From assembly GCA_958510825.1 (NCBI GenBank), contig OY294051.1, forward strand, positions 26,957,265 through 27,021,264: a stretch of DNA of 64,000 nucleotides. Direction: 5' to 3'. Positions 1-11,599 of this stretch are shown here, one piece after another. Numbering within the stretch: position 1 is the stretch's first letter; every line of letters begins with the position of its first letter. The position numbers and the translations under genes are program-made. The DNA is from Brachypterus glaber (Eukaryota; Arthropoda; Insecta; Coleoptera; Kateretidae). Below the pieces are notes generated by a model, which saw only the letters and a list, made by a program, of their open reading frames with translations, ran no database searches and was not told the origin of the DNA.

Positions 1-303
1 TAATATCGATTCGTTGTGCTAGACTAAAACTAATCAAAGAAAAGTAACGAAAATTGTAACGGGTCACATGAAAATATCCCATGTGTCCTGTAGGACTCAT
101 TTTCTAAAATCAAGCTGAAGCGTTTGATAAGCTTTTAGTTTTTGAGCGACTGTAACTAGAAATGTGTTGTCTAAAATCAGTGCGAACTTCTTAGTGAACT
201 TTTTAAAATAATATTTTAAAAAAAAATCCTTGGACAGGTCGATTTTTAATTTAACTGCAACCTCTTATGATTTTACTCAGATGGATAACGTCATAACCTT
301 CGG

Positions 304-344
304 CCGTCAGGGGCGCCATCTTAACCGTCAGGGGCGCCATCTTA
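304..344. repeat. 20-bp direct tandem duplication
   Basis: The 20-base unit CCGTCAGGGGCGCCATCTTA occurs at 304-323 and again at 325-344, separated by one base. It is the most GC-rich stretch of the first kilobase. No function can be read from it. Confidence 0.9.
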
Positions 345-396
345 GAAGTTTAAATGTTAAATTGTTCCTTATTTGAAAGGTTTTTTGATTCTGGTT

Positions 397-1741
397 TTAA
401 CCCCTTTTGCTCCAGACGGTTTTCAAGGTTTTCAGATTAAAATTTGTATGGAAAATTCCGTATAGTAATATCCAACTCTGGATATTGTGGTGTTATGAAA
501 CGCCTTTTTACTAGATATTGTTTTTAATAAATATTTCAAGTTCATTACTTCTGTATTTTAGATCGTTAAATTTGATCTATATAAACCGAGCGGCTGTTTA
601 TTTTAACACCATTATTTTTAATTATGGGTCGATGTACCATCTGATAGTTTCTAAGACGATTCATAAATTATACAGAAATGCAAGTGACTTCTGTTTAAGA
701 GTAGCGAAGTTCGTATAACGAGGTGTGCTTTAAGAAAAATATTTGCCTTTAATTACTAATTAAATTTAATAACATAAATTCAAATTATTACATTTGGTGA
801 ACCTAATCTATAATTATATTTCTTAGTTAAATCTTTTAACTAATTTTCTAGTTCTGTTTATTGTGTTCCATAGTAGAATTTTATCTTTAATTTAAAATAC
901 ATTTATAAAAGTTTATCATGACCGCGCCCTAATTGTTCATTAAAATATTCGAACTTTAATGTTCATATTTAAAATATAATTTTAAATCGCGGCACGTAAA
1001 ATTCTAAGTCTCTATTGCTTAATTTAATTTCCATTTTTAAAAGTTTATATTCACTATTATTTAAAAATTGTCAATCATTTATTTCAACAGTTAAATTTTC
1101 TAAGTCTCCAAAAATGCAAAATTAATACAAGTCTTAACACTTACATTATTTAAACAATCACTTTACACTAAATTAAAATTTGCGGAGGCAAGTGTCACGT
1201 ACAAGCTCGCCAAATAACTGATCCATTTCTGCAAAAATCTTGGGTTTATATACCCTAAAATCTCATAAATCTGAATTTAATTTCAATTTTAACAGTACCG
1301 ACAAACAGAACTGTAGCGATTAATAACCATTAGCGTCGTACTAAATCGTGAATATAAGACACTGATTACTGCGCAACTGATACTTATTATCCTATATTTA
1401 TGGCCTAAAGTACTGAGTCACCAACATTTAGGTCAACTTGAATATCAACTGAGACGCGGATCTTTAGTCGGCATTTCATTCTAGATAGATCAATTATTCG
1501 CCGCAAGTTAATTTATTACTGCTTAAAAATAGACTAACTATACAGAGCGTTACAAAAATACAGAAATTTGTACGCCGGTGCTTTCAAAGTAGTTCATATA
1601 TTTCTGAAATAAAATACGACAGTTAATCCACTTAGAAAATGAACATTTTTTGCTAAAATGGATTCCACCCTCATAACAGTGGTAAATTTGGCTAAACCTA
1701 AAAATATTCATACGTGGATACAATGGAGCGGAAGGGGTTAA
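397..1741. mobile_element. piggyBac-like TTAA element, split by an internal insertion
   Basis: A TTAA at 397-400 is followed by CCCCTTTTGCTCCA, and GGAGCGGAAGGGG at about 1725-1737 is followed by TTAA at 1738-1741. These match the two ends of the compact TTAA element at 17010-17166, including the subterminal motifs ATATCCAAC and ATACGTGGATAC. The two halves therefore look like one element interrupted between 491 and 1678. TTAA targets are typical of the piggyBac superfamily. No transposase is visible, so it is non-autonomous. Confidence 0.6.
491..1678. mobile_element. 1.19-kb insertion within the 397-1741 element
   Basis: Compared with the uninterrupted relative at 17010-17166, the break falls at GTGG, which is present at 487-490 and again at 1679-1682. 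The insert begins TGTTATGA and ends TCATAACA, an 8-base inverted terminus. The interior is about 75 percent AT and has no supported gene; the short open frames at 518-718 and 1550-1792 look like chance. The alternative is that the compact relative arose by deletion and this is ancestral sequence. Confidence 0.35.
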
Positions 1742-2550
1742 CCGTGTTTTGTTTTTAAAAATCGGATCAGCGTTTGTTGACTTATTCGTCATTTATTTTT
1801 TTTTGATATTGAAATCTTTAATGAACTGCAGCTGTTTTGGGAGACGACACTTGACCCACGTTTGTTTGAACTTTGTATTGTACTATAACGTTGCTAGTTA
1901 AGTCAAGTCTGTTTTCATTTATTTGCAATATTTCTTTAGTTATTATTGCAATTATTCTATAGTTTATAGTATAGGACCTTTAGATTTTATTGCTTTTACA
2001 CATTTATAACCACTGCAGTGGTTAGATCGAATTATTCATTTACCGCCGGAGGCAAGCAAAAATTAGATTAAAAAAACTCTTTTTAAAGTAAATAGACACT
2101 TTAAACTATATTAATTTACTTGGAACATAAAAACAGTTTTTGTAAAAACAAATGATTGTTTTTAATTTGTTTTTAAAAATATTCCTACGTACAGCTTTTG
2201 ATCTCACCCAATATTAGTTACATACCCTATTAATTAAGTATTATTACTATTCTATAAATAGAAGCACGTTAACTAAACCATAAAAATTAAAGAAAACCCC
2301 AAATTATTCTTTAGTTTTTGAATAAAATACTGTTTTTATTAAAAATTCTGTCATCAGCGCGTCCATTTTGACGTTTGTAAGAAATGTAAAACTAGCAATT
2401 GTTTATTTTTAATAGGCATACTTAGGCCATGGCTACCTATTATATTAGTGTTAAGAAAATCTAATCTTAATATTTTTGACATAATTTTTGCAAAATTATA
2501 GATTTTTATTTAAAAATAAAAGGTGTTGGATAAAATTAAATTCTCAACTC
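1742..2550. other. AT-rich sequence with no supported gene
   Basis: This stretch is rich in homopolymeric A and T and contains no open frame with protein-like composition. No tRNA-like or tandem structure was seen. Confidence 0.5.
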
Positions 2551-2643
2551 GTGTATTAAGTGATTTTATCCACTTAAGAATATCAGCCCACTCGGCCTGA
2601 CGGCCTCGTGGGCTTTGCGTGGATAAAATGCTACTTAATACAC
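2551..2643. repeat. Stepped hairpin module 1
   Basis: GTGTATTAAG (2551-2560) pairs with CTTAATACAC (2634-2643), ATTTTATCCAC (2563-2573) with GTGGATAAAAT (2619-2629), and GCCCAC (2586-2591) with GTGGGC (2608-2613). The apex is GGCC-tgac-GGCC. An ACTATTTTT tract follows the right arm. The architecture recurs at many loci here with different arm sequences. Confidence 0.85.
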
Positions 2644-3060
2644 TATTTTTTTTACAAAAAATGTTTTTTATGAATCACTATGTAAAAAGAGCGTTCGGTT
2701 GGCAAAATATAGTTTAAACTGTATATTTACTTTAAAAAATAGTTTTAAATTCTAATTTTTGCTTGCCCCCCCTTTGACCCGACGTTTTCATAACACAGAA
2801 GTCCGTGTTGTCAAATTTATTTGCAATTATGGCGAAGGCGCCACTACAGAAAATTGAAATTCAGTATTTTACACTAGAAATAGTTATTTGTGACACAAAT
2901 TTTGTGTGCCAAGGTCAACAAAAAAACATCTTTGTTGGACTAGTCTGATTTGCGAGACGAGGTACGAGACATGCAAAAGGGTGAGACCAGCAAAAAAGTA
3001 GTTTCGGACTTGACGCACACAATGTGTTTTAGACTTGCACGATAACAACAATGCGCTTAA

Positions 3061-3158
3061 CACGTTAAGTGCCGTGTGTACCGCCGGCGGTACACGCTGA
3101 ACTTTGTAACTTTGTTTTCTTTGTATGACGGACCTCAATTGATCAATTGATCAACGTG
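3061..3158. mobile_element. 98-bp TTAA-flanked mini-element
   Basis: TTAA at 3057-3060 is followed by CACGTTAAGTGCC, and the right end GATCAACGTG is followed by TTAA at 3159-3162. The termini share CACGTT. Inside is a perfect 20-base palindrome, GTGTACCGCCGGCGGTACAC, at 3076-3095. The layout fits a piggyBac-type MITE. A related left end, CACGTTCACTGCC, begins at 63802. Confidence 0.65.
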
Positions 3159-3506
3159 TTAAATTGAAAATACAAATTATTTTTAATTAGTTTTGAGGTT
3201 ATTTTACTATCTGTCAAGTAACTTCAGTGGATAAATGCATATTTTTTTACGAGGCAACTACCGAGTAAAAAAAAGCATTACATTACATTAAAAAAGGTAA
3301 ACGACTAGTTTCGTACGCTATTTTTCCTACGACCATGCATTTTTCATTAAGAAAATCATAAAATTTAGTAAATTTTAAAAACAATGACATTTTAAAAATT
3401 CTAAATGTCAGTTTGACTTTTCTCTAAAATGTACACTTTACTACTACCACCGAACTCGCTATATTATCTATATATTTGAACGGAAAGTACATCATGCTAT
3501 CTCTAT

Positions 3507-3536
3507 ACTCGTGTGATATGAAAATATCGCACGAGT
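3507..3536. repeat. Stepped hairpin module 2 (short)
   Basis: ACTCGTGTGATAT (3507-3519) pairs with ATATCGCACGAGT (3524-3536) with one mismatch across a four-base loop. CTAT and ATAG lie just outside the two arms. Confidence 0.75.
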
Positions 3537-3608
3537 AGACATAGTAAACACGTGAAATATAAGGAATTATGCATAGATGGTCTTAGGAAATAGTTATTTT
3601 TGTAATAA

Positions 3609-3705
3609 GAGCGCAAAATTACTGATTTCTAGCGTGGAATTTGCTGATCGAGGCGTCTAGCCGAGATCAGCAATCACGCGAAAGCAGAAATCACATTTTG
3701 CGCTC
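3609..3705. repeat. Stepped hairpin module 3
   Basis: GAGCGCAAAAT (3609-3619) pairs with ATTTTGCGCTC (3695-3705), and TTGCTGATC (3641-3649) with GATCAGCAA (3665-3673). The apex is GAGGC-gtcta-GCC. The middle of each arm is imperfect. Confidence 0.85.
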
Positions 3706-4580
3706 ATAATACAAACAACTTTTTTTCTACGATCTAAAATAAATAAATAAATTTCAGACAGTAAGTTACCTTACAAGGTCGCAGCGGTTAAGTACAATTT
3801 TCTGCAAATCTGTTGGTTTAAAAGTAAAATCCTAAACACAGTAACTCTCCATAATTCCTTCATAACAACAAATATATAGCACACAAATATTTAGCACACA
3901 AAATTGAGATTTGATTCAAAATAAATAATAATATCATATTAAAAAAATGGCGGACCAACATCTCGTCGCATATAACTGACAGCTGTTTTACGATTGATAT
4001 GCCGGTTGCCTACACTGGTTATTTTGAAGTCTGAAAACTTTTTTTTTATAGAAATGTTAACTTTTCTATTAGATCGTGGAAAAAATTTAATTTACACGTA
4101 TTAAGACAACAACAGTAGGTATTCTATCTTTACACTTGTACTTGGTTACTTTTAAGTAAAAAGTTTTTACTAGATCTAGGATTATCATAGAACAAGCACT
4201 GCAGCTTATTTGGGACAATGAAATTTGAAAAATTGAATTAGGTCATTTAAAATTTGAGGTTTTGGTAAATTGCCGTTCCTCTTCAGCTGATGAATGATTT
4301 TATTTATTTTACAAGATTTTAGCGTGGGTCCTTTTCCGTCGAAAAGTCTAAAGTAAGGGCAACAAACTTAAAATTTTATGGAACTTTTTTGCAATAAAAC
4401 TATTGCATGTCTAATAAAAACACGTAAATGCAGGTAAAATAGAGCATGCGAGTTACTAACTAGTTTTAAAAAAAATCTGTTTAAAAAATTATAATTTTTA
4501 TAAATTCATCATAATTATCATGGATTAAATACACCAAACTAAAATTGTAGGTATCAATAAAAATTACATTAATTTTTAAT

Positions 4581-4801
4581 CGATACACTGATAGAAATGT
4601 TGTAATATAGGCGCCAACCATTTTTTGTAATATGCCATAGCATAAATATGTTATAAGATACAACAAACAGTTGTAGAATTAAGAAGTAAACAACATACAA
4701 TTGTTATAAATATAACAAATGTTCTAGTTAGTACTACTATAGTGGTTGGCTCATATATAACAATATGTTGTTGTATTAATAACGCTATTATTCTATCAGT
4801 G
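4581..4801. mobile_element. TA-target MITE, about 220 bp
   Basis: CACTGATAGAAA near 4583 and TTCTATCAGTG near 4800 form inverted ends flanked by TA on both sides. The inverted similarity continues inward (GGCGCCAACCAT versus GTGGTTGGCTC; GTTGTAATAT versus ATATGTTGTTG). No coding sequence is present. Confidence 0.75.
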
Positions 4802-4990
4802 TAACTGTTTTTATTTATAACAAAGAAAGATTTTATTTTTATTATTTTATCCTAAGTTTTAAAATACAATATAGTAATTTTAAATATTTCTTTAAATTTA
4901 CCCCTTAACTTTGCGATGACAACGCAGTTTTAAAGTCCAAGGTTAAAGTAAAAATATAATTTTACTGTAAAATATCAATTTTAATTTCTT

Positions 4991-5408
4991 TTTTTCACTA
5001 CTAGCTTTAGAACATACCATTATTCATCATGTTTTCAGACTGTGAAATCAATTTCCTTCACCTAAAGCAATAATTTTTTCTCTCCTAGTAGGAGTAAATT
5101 TTATAAACAATTGATTTCTGTCACTCTGTTTCTGTTCTTTGTGCAATTTTTAGTAGTTAAACTCAAGACAGCTTTAAATAACCTTATTTATTAAATATAA
5201 TTAATATCAATTAATACAATCAATAATTAGCTAAATATTATTTAAAAAAAACTAAATTTTAAAACGTCAGTTCAAAGTATTTATTTGAGCAAATGTCATT
5301 GATCAAGGCTACTTGATTTTTATGAAAATTTCAAGAAATATAATTTCTGTTAATAATTTATTTTATTATTTGAATAAAAATAGTTACATAGTGTTAGTAG
5401 TGAAAAAA
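4991..5408. mobile_element. MITE with TTTTTCACTACTAGC ends, copy 1
   Basis: TTTTTCACTACTAGC at 4991 is mirrored by GTTAGTAGTGAAAAAA at 5393-5408, giving an element of 418 bp. A second copy lies at 33426-33865. In both places the match continues for about 30 bases beyond the right terminus into ACTAATATATAAAC, so the two loci share a composite unit. Confidence 0.75.
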
Positions 5409-5774
5409 CTAATATATAAACCACGGTAGAGAAGACTATTCTGCCCTCCTAAAGAGGAACGCGGCATGTACACCTGACACGTACGGATTTCGAGCTTAGC
5501 ATTATTTTACTACGGAGAATAACGGTATGTACCAATTCTAAGGAAATAAGCGGTAAGTGCACCGTCGAAGTTACTTGCCGCGTTCTTTCTAGGTAAAAGT
5601 TTGGCATGGATTTTAATTTTCTAATAAAAGAAATAATACATAAGTAAACTAACTATATTTATGCTTTTTAGGTATTAAAAAAACTGTTAATTTCTGGTAT
5701 CTATATTTAAAATAAAATTTAATTGAACGTATTATTCTTTTGTGCGTGCAAGTGAATATATATTTTTTAAAACT

Positions 5775-6128
5775 ATGTCATCTGAAGAGTTTTTTTCTTG
5801 TACCTTTAAATCAACCGGTTCAAGTTTTTCCTGAAAATCTTAACTTAGAAGATGGTGTAAGTTATTATTTATTTTAATAATTAAATAAACTATAACATAA
5901 AATATTTTTTTATTTTATGTAATATAAATTTTTGATATCTATACCTATATTATATTATATTATATTATATTATATTATATTATATTATATTATATTATAT
6001 TATATTATATTATATTATATTATATTATATTATATTATATTATATTATATTAATAGTAAATAAATAAATAAATTATCTTTTTTTAGGATATTTCAAATTT
6101 GCAAAACATGGCATTAATCACGGATAAT
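5775..6128 (+). pseudogene. Two-exon coding remnant inside the 2.1-kb element
   Basis: An ATG at 5775 opens MSSEEFF. If one T is dropped from the seven-T run that follows, the frame continues as LVPLNQPVQVFPENLNLEDG up to 5856, where GTAAGT is a consensus splice donor. An acceptor, TTTTTTTAG, ends at 6086 and is followed in phase by DISNLQNMALITDN (6087-6128), then GTATGT as a second donor. As written, the T7 run makes the frame terminate at a TGA near 5831, so it is broken. The 230-bp intron contains the TATAT array. No later exon was identified and the protein is not recognised. It could be the 5' end of this element's own gene or a captured host gene fragment. Confidence 0.4.
5947..6051. 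repeat. (TATAT)n microsatellite
   Basis: About 21 uninterrupted pentanucleotide copies lie inside the putative intron between the two exon-like pieces. Confidence 0.95.
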
Positions 6129-7420
6129 GTATGTAACTTTATAAGAAATTTTGTCGCACATTTTTTTGAATAATAAGAACATTTAAAAAATAAAAAAAAT
6201 AAAGTTTTAAAATTTTTTGTGCAAATCTTTAAAAAAATATATATTTTTTCAAATTATTTCTGTTTTCCAAAAAATTTGTTTTAATAAACCTAAACCTTAG
6301 GGGGAAAGTATTATTTTGTTGGAAGCAGTATTTATTTTTATGTGTGTAAATGCTCGTCAAGGCAATCTACTTGTTTGCCAAATTTCACATTCGTAGCTTG
6401 TGTAGTTCCTGAGAAAAACAGCTGGACAGGCGGACGGACAGATCACCAAGCGTTCTGTTCTTCGTTTTCGATATCTAAATAAATTAATTTTAACAAAATT
6501 CTTATAATATTTATAAATTCAATAAGATATTAAAAAAAAAATATATCCAAAAAAAAAATGATTTCCGTGAAAAAAAAAATTGTCTGTCGGTCTATCTGCA
6601 GGGAAATTTGTGACCACGATAGCTCATGAACGATTAATATTAATCAATTATAATATTAATAAGTATCCAAAGTTCTAGGCTGGGATTTTTTTGGTTAAAA
6701 TCGGGGTAAAATGGGATAAAAATAATTTATTATTATTTATTTTTTTATGTTTTTATTTTTTTTTATTTTTTTTTTTTATTTTTTTGATATTTTTTTAATT
6801 TTTTTTTTCGTTTTTGATTTTAATAAACCTAGGTTTATAGGAGAAACTTTTATTTTGTTGGCTGCACTGTTTATATTATTATTTAATTATATTTAAGTAG
6901 ATATCTCTACTATTAAACAATATATATTTGAATTTCTTTTTATTTATTTATTGATTGATCAATATTTTATAATAATGTTAATTTTGTCTTGTTATAAGAA
7001 ATGTATATTTCTTCAGAAACAATATATGTATTTTCTACTTTGTTTTGGCTTAATTTGTTATCAAAATTAGCGGAGAGCCACTAGGACAAGCCTAAAGCTT
7101 ATTTGGGCTCTTTACGACTTTGTATTAAGTTCGAAGAAATAAAATAAATAAAATAAAAAAAATAAATCTATCTATTAGTTTTGTCTGACTGCCCTTAAAT
7201 ACCCATAATTTTGCTTTATTTTATATTTGCTTTTTTCTGTTTCTCTTTCCAAAACAAAATTTTACATAGAAAGAACGCGGCAAGTAACTTCGACGGTGCA
7301 CTTACCGCTTATTTCCTTGGGATTGGTACATACCGTTATTCTCCGTAGTAAAGTAATTCTAAGCTCGAAATCCGTATGTCTCAGGTGTACATGCCGCTTT
7401 CCTCTTTAGGAGGGCAGTAT

Positions 7421-7484
7421 TATAGCCTCGCACTCTTAAATCCCTTGCTGCTACGCAACTCGGGATTTAATACGCTCGGCTATA
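7421..7484. repeat. Stepped hairpin module 4
   Basis: TATAGCC (7421-7427) pairs with GGCTATA (7478-7484), and TTAAATCCC (7436-7444) with GGGATTTAA (7462-7470). The apex is TTGC-tgctac-GCAA. It lies in the right terminal arm of the 2.1-kb element and is absent from the left arm. Confidence 0.85.
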
Positions 7485-7529
7485 AAAAATGTCTTCCCTA
7501 CCTTGGTATTTAATTTTTCTACGACTGCT

Positions 7530-8078
7530 TTAGAATGTAAGCAAATACACACACTCTTCAAACAAAGAATGAATCTATTCTAGCTCTAGATACGGTATGA
7601 ATATTCCGTATCAAGTGTTAGAATGAGCACATGTAGTGCCATCTCTTGTTTATAAAAGTAAAGAAAACTGTAGAAAAAATTAGCAAAAATATATATATTT
7701 TACCATGAAAAGAATAATTTAATGCAATTTAAAGTTTTGCGTTAAAATTACATAAAGTTTATTAGTTTTTCTTAATATTTGACCAGTTTTTTATCAATTT
7801 AGTTCAAAAAATTAAAACTGCTCCATCTATTGTTAAATATTTAAACCTAATATCTGTCACAACAATGCCTGCATTATAATTTGTAAATATTTGCTAAAAT
7901 TAAATAAACATCTTTTTTTAGTACTGATTTGATAAATTTTTTAAATAACATTAATTGCTCTATTTAAAAATATATGTTTTGTTGCATTTACAATGTCGAG
8001 TCAGAAAAAAACATTGTTTTTAACCTTGTCCGCAGTTTAAAGCCATACAGTGTTTCATATTTGCAGTCGAAGAAAAAG
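7530..8078. other. AT-rich sequence with no supported gene
   Basis: No repeated or coding structure was recognised in this interval. Confidence 0.5.
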
Positions 8079-8094
8079 TATAGTCTACAACACG

Positions 8095-8190
8095 TATGGA
8101 ATAGTCATTCCGCGCTCGCGGGACCGTCATACTCACCTGTCGGCTCGTATGACAAACTTTCCACTCGCGCGGAATATTGTCTATTCCATA
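8095..8190. repeat. Stepped hairpin module 5
   Basis: TATGGAATAG (8095-8104) pairs with CTATTCCATA (8181-8190), ATTCCGCGC (8107-8115) with GCGCGGAAT (8167-8175), and GTCATAC (8126-8132) with GTATGAC (8147-8153). The apex is TCACC-tgtc-GGCTC. AGTATAGT precedes the module and ATATACTATTA follows it. Confidence 0.9.
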
Positions 8191-8229
8191 CTAGTTATAG
8201 AATATACTATTATTGACTTTTTGCAGTGA

Positions 8230-9985
8230 GTTCACGTTAACTAGAATTTATGATTTCAATTACAGGGAAGTCAATAGAAAAAATTCTGTGTTCACAAAAA
8301 CGAATAGTTCACATATACGCATGTTCACATTATCCAGCTTATACTGTATAGTCATCCGTAAAGATATTCACAGTGGACAATATATTGCGTTCTTCCTTTC
8401 AAGCTTTAAAAATTATATAATTTAAATTTGACCTAAACGAATAAGTTCTAATGCGGTATACCTCACATTTCTCATTTTGAAATTTGACATTTTTTATGTT
8501 AGCTTTCTTATATGTAGAATTAGGTACACTACAAAATTCATTTTTTTTTCGTCTCGCAAAGAGAAAAAAAGCGTATATTTTATTTAATTTATTTTTTAAG
8601 TTCTGTGACCCCTACAAAGGTGTACATTTTGTAACTTTTAGGAAAAATTAAAAAAAAAATAAAAATAAGAAAAATGTAAAAACTGTTTTATTGCAAAAAC
8701 AAATAAGTATTACAACCGAAAATAACATTTACTAACATCATAGGCTATATTTTAAGCCACTACATATTCTGCTTTGTGATGGAAGTGAGGCGTAATTTCA
8801 CGTGATTTAACTCTTATGCGAATAACCCCAAAAATTGGCCCCAAAAAAATATGTGGGCAAATAGAGAATTTTAAAAGCTTTAAAATGATGTATCACACGA
8901 CCCCCCTTTCTATTTAAAAAAATATAAACAAGTATTAAATTTAAGGGGCGATTCCACACTCAAAAATATGAAAAAAATGTGTTGGTCCGGAAATGCGCGC
9001 TACGCCCCTTTTAAGCGCCCGTCTAAAATATGGGTTTTAATAAGTCTTTTCTACGGGCATGTTACATGACTCATGTGAGCCTTAATAATCATATAATTTT
9101 AACATTTTAAAAACTAAACCATCCTATCATGGTTTGCAACACTACGGTGTTTACAGTATGTTTTTGCATTTTGACCAAAGTATACGCCGTTTCTCAAGCC
9201 TCAAGCTTGCGTCAAAAATTTAATTTAGATTCTCTAGTGTAAAGAGTTCCTTTCCAGATGTTGAAGTGACTCTAGCAATGTTTGCCTTTCAGGAAAATAA
9301 AATTAAAAAAAGTACAATTATGTTGTTTACAATTCTTATCCCTTTCAGTGTTTCTAGTGTTTCACATCAAAGTTGAAAAAGCGTATTTTTTAAGTGTATA
9401 GCGTTTTTTTTTTCATTATCGCCACCATAAAACTTTTGTAAAAGGACGTTGGCATAGTCTACCATACACTGTAAAAAAGTTGCCGGTATGCGTATAGGGA
9501 TAACCTGCAGTTTAATTACCGGCTATCGGTACCAGAGTCATAATAGTAAATATATTCTGTGTTCACAAAACCGATTAGTTCACATATTCGCATTGTTCAC
9601 ATTATCGAGCTTATACTGTATTTCCATTTTACTTAATATCCTAATAAGAAAACTCCACAAAGTGGTATCTTTTCGTGTATCAACTCATAATTTATTACAT
9701 TTCGAGAAAAACTTTTAATAAAGACTTTGAATTATGATCACTTCTCTTGAAGAGTTATAGATCTAGGCGCTTAGACTGCATACAGTATTATCTCTAAATG
9801 CTTGAGTAAAGCATTATCTTTGCTCTAATTAGTTTTTAAAGCTCTAATTAGCATGCAAATGCAATGTAATACTCAAAGGATAAAGACAATTATGAGTTTT
9901 TTCTACCGTCTTCAACCACTTTTTTTTTGCTAAACGTTAGTCTTCTTTTAAAATAATTCTGAATGACGTCAGTTGAATCGGTTAT
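8230..9985. other. Dispersed-repeat fragments, no gene
   Basis: The motif TTCTGTGTTCACAAAA with a following GTTCACATAT and GAGCTTATACTGTAT occurs at about 8281-8352 and again at about 9551-9621. A motif reading CAAATAGAGAATTTT followed by ATGATGTATCACA occurs at about 8862-8900 and recurs near 22752, 42475 and 42835. Near 8942-9005 there is a degraded piece related to family F2 (GGTCCGGAAATG). Nothing coding is supported. Confidence 0.55.
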
Positions 9986-10074
9986 TGCTAAAAATCCCTA
10001 AGTCGAAAACCGATATTTAATAATGTGCTAGGTGCAAAAAAAAATAGGAATTTGAGTAAGGGGATGTCCATATA

Positions 10075-11232
10075 CAGGGTGTATTTGAAATAGCGTAGGA
10101 AATTTTAACAGGTAATACTACATGATAAAATATGACAAAAAGTTCCTATAGACATATTTCTAAAAATGCGTCATAAGGCAGCTACGCCCCTTTGAAATTG
10201 GCTAAAAAAATCGGTTTTTATTTAATAACTCAGGAACTCTTTGAGATATGTTAACAAGGTTTTGCACGTGAATTAATCCTAATAAGGCCCATCTTTGTAT
10301 GTCATTTTCACGTACTTATTTAAACCAGGGGTGTGCGAAACGGGGGGGCCTTATCAGTTTTTTGTCCAAAACTTTTTTCTATGTAACTTTTTTGCAATTT
10401 TATTTTTGAAATATGATTCCTCAGGTCAAAATACATAAAAAAGGTACTCTTGTTGTAATACTGTAGGATTAACCGTTTTCGAGAAAAGTTCATTTGAAGG
10501 TGAAATTTCACGGTTCGAGGACGAAAAATTAAATACTAAAATGTCGAAAACCAAAATTTTAATCATGCAATGTTATTCTACATCAAAAACTAAGAAAAAA
10601 AGTTTCCATACATGTAGGTCGAAAAAACGCTTTTAAAGCTACCATAGCCCTTTAAAAATGGTGCATATTTAGGAGACCATAGCTCCATTAGGATTGATTT
10701 TTGGAAGTACCTGTATATGAGTGTTTTTTCGCCCTGCATCATTACAATTTTGGTTTTCAACATTTTAGTATTTAATTTTTTGTCCTCGAACTGTGGAATT
10801 TCACCTTCAAATGAATTTTTCTCGAAAACGGTTAATCCTACAGTATTACAACAAGAGTACCTTTTTTATGTATTTTGACCTGAGGAATCATATTTCAAAA
10901 ATAAATTGCAAAAAATTTACACAGAAAAAAGTTTGGGACAAAAAACTGATAAGCCCCCCCCACCCGTTTCGCACACCCCTGGTTGAAATAAGTACATGAA
11001 AATAACACATAAAAACGGGCCTTGGTAGGATTAGTTGACGTGCAAAACCTCGTTGATATATCTCAAAGGGTTCCTGAGTTATTAAATAAAAACCGATTTT
11101 TTTAGCCACTCTCAAAGGGGCGTAGCTCCCTTATGACGCATTTTTAAACATATGTTTATAGGAACTTTTTGTCATATTTTATGATGTAGAATCATCTGTT
11201 AAAATTTCCGACGCTATTTCAAATACACCGTG
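10075..11232. mobile_element. F1 fold-back element, copy 1
   Basis: The element begins TA-CAGGGTGTATTTGAAATAG and ends in CAAATACACCGTG-TA. Each arm is about 550 bp, so the two halves are near-complete inverted copies around a centre near 10700. The open frames at 10320-10511, 10793-10999 and 10888-11115 are mirror images produced by the arms and are not genes. Other copies lie at 26651-27831 (full length) and 33114-33420 (left part only). Confidence 0.85.
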
Positions 11233-11233
11233 T

Positions 11234-11433
11234 ATTACGTAACACAAATTGTACCAACATTTATACATTTCTACTCCGGTTCTTGCGTTATTAAAGGATT
11301 TAGAGATTTTATATTTTGGCTACCCCCCTGTTTGGTCCAAAATAGCCAAAATATAAAATCTCTACAGCCCTTAATAATGCGAGAAACGGAGTTCTGAAGT
11401 GTATGAATTTTGGTACAATTTGCACTACGTAAT
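11234..11433. mobile_element. 200-bp palindromic MITE
   Basis: TTACGTAACACAAATTGTAC at the left is mirrored by GTACAATTTGCACTACGTAA at the right, and the central GGCTACCCCCC and TAGCC region closes the fold. It abuts the right end of F1 copy 1. Confidence 0.75.
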
Positions 11434-11599
11434 ATATGGATAGCCCCTAAATACTTGTTCAGTAACTGTTACTGAACACTAAAAAAGTGTTTACTCAAAT
11501 TCCTAATTGTTTTGCACTTCGCACGTTATTAAATATCAGTTTTTGGCTTAGGGTGTTTTAGCATGATGATGCAGAAAACTTCATTGGATTTTTAATAGT

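Larger units (their letters stand above)
5403..7520. mobile_element. 2.1-kb element with long terminal inverted repeats
   Basis: The segment at about 5440-5605 (GAACGCGGCATGTACACCTG onward) is repeated in inverted orientation at about 7258-7425, at roughly 90 percent identity. GTAGAGAAGAC on the left and GTCTTCCCTAC on the right extend the arms outward. The interior carries two exon-like pieces (5775-6128), a pentanucleotide array, and fragments of a repeat containing CTAGGTTTATAGGAGAAAC that also occurs near 6300. The right arm contains a hairpin module that the left arm lacks. No transposase was recognised. Confidence 0.6.
9996..11553. mobile_element. Outer inverted-repeat unit enclosing two further fold-backs
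   Basis: CCCTAAGTCGAAAACCGATA at 9996 is mirrored by the right arm ending GGCTTAGGG at 11553, and the pairing continues inward past GGTGCAAAA and TAGGAATTTGAGTAA. Between the arms lie an F1 fold-back (10075-11232) and a 200-bp palindrome (11234-11433), so three inverted structures are nested or adjacent. Confidence 0.7.

Noticed and set aside
7227..7409. 60-codon frame
   Set aside because: It lies within the right terminal inverted repeat of the 5403-7520 element and is not open in the left arm.
10320..11115. Mirror-image frames sharing FHLQMNFSRKRLILQYYNKS
   Set aside because: The same peptide appears at four places because the F1 arms are inverted repeats. Frames are interrupted differently in each copy and contain poly-G/C tracts.
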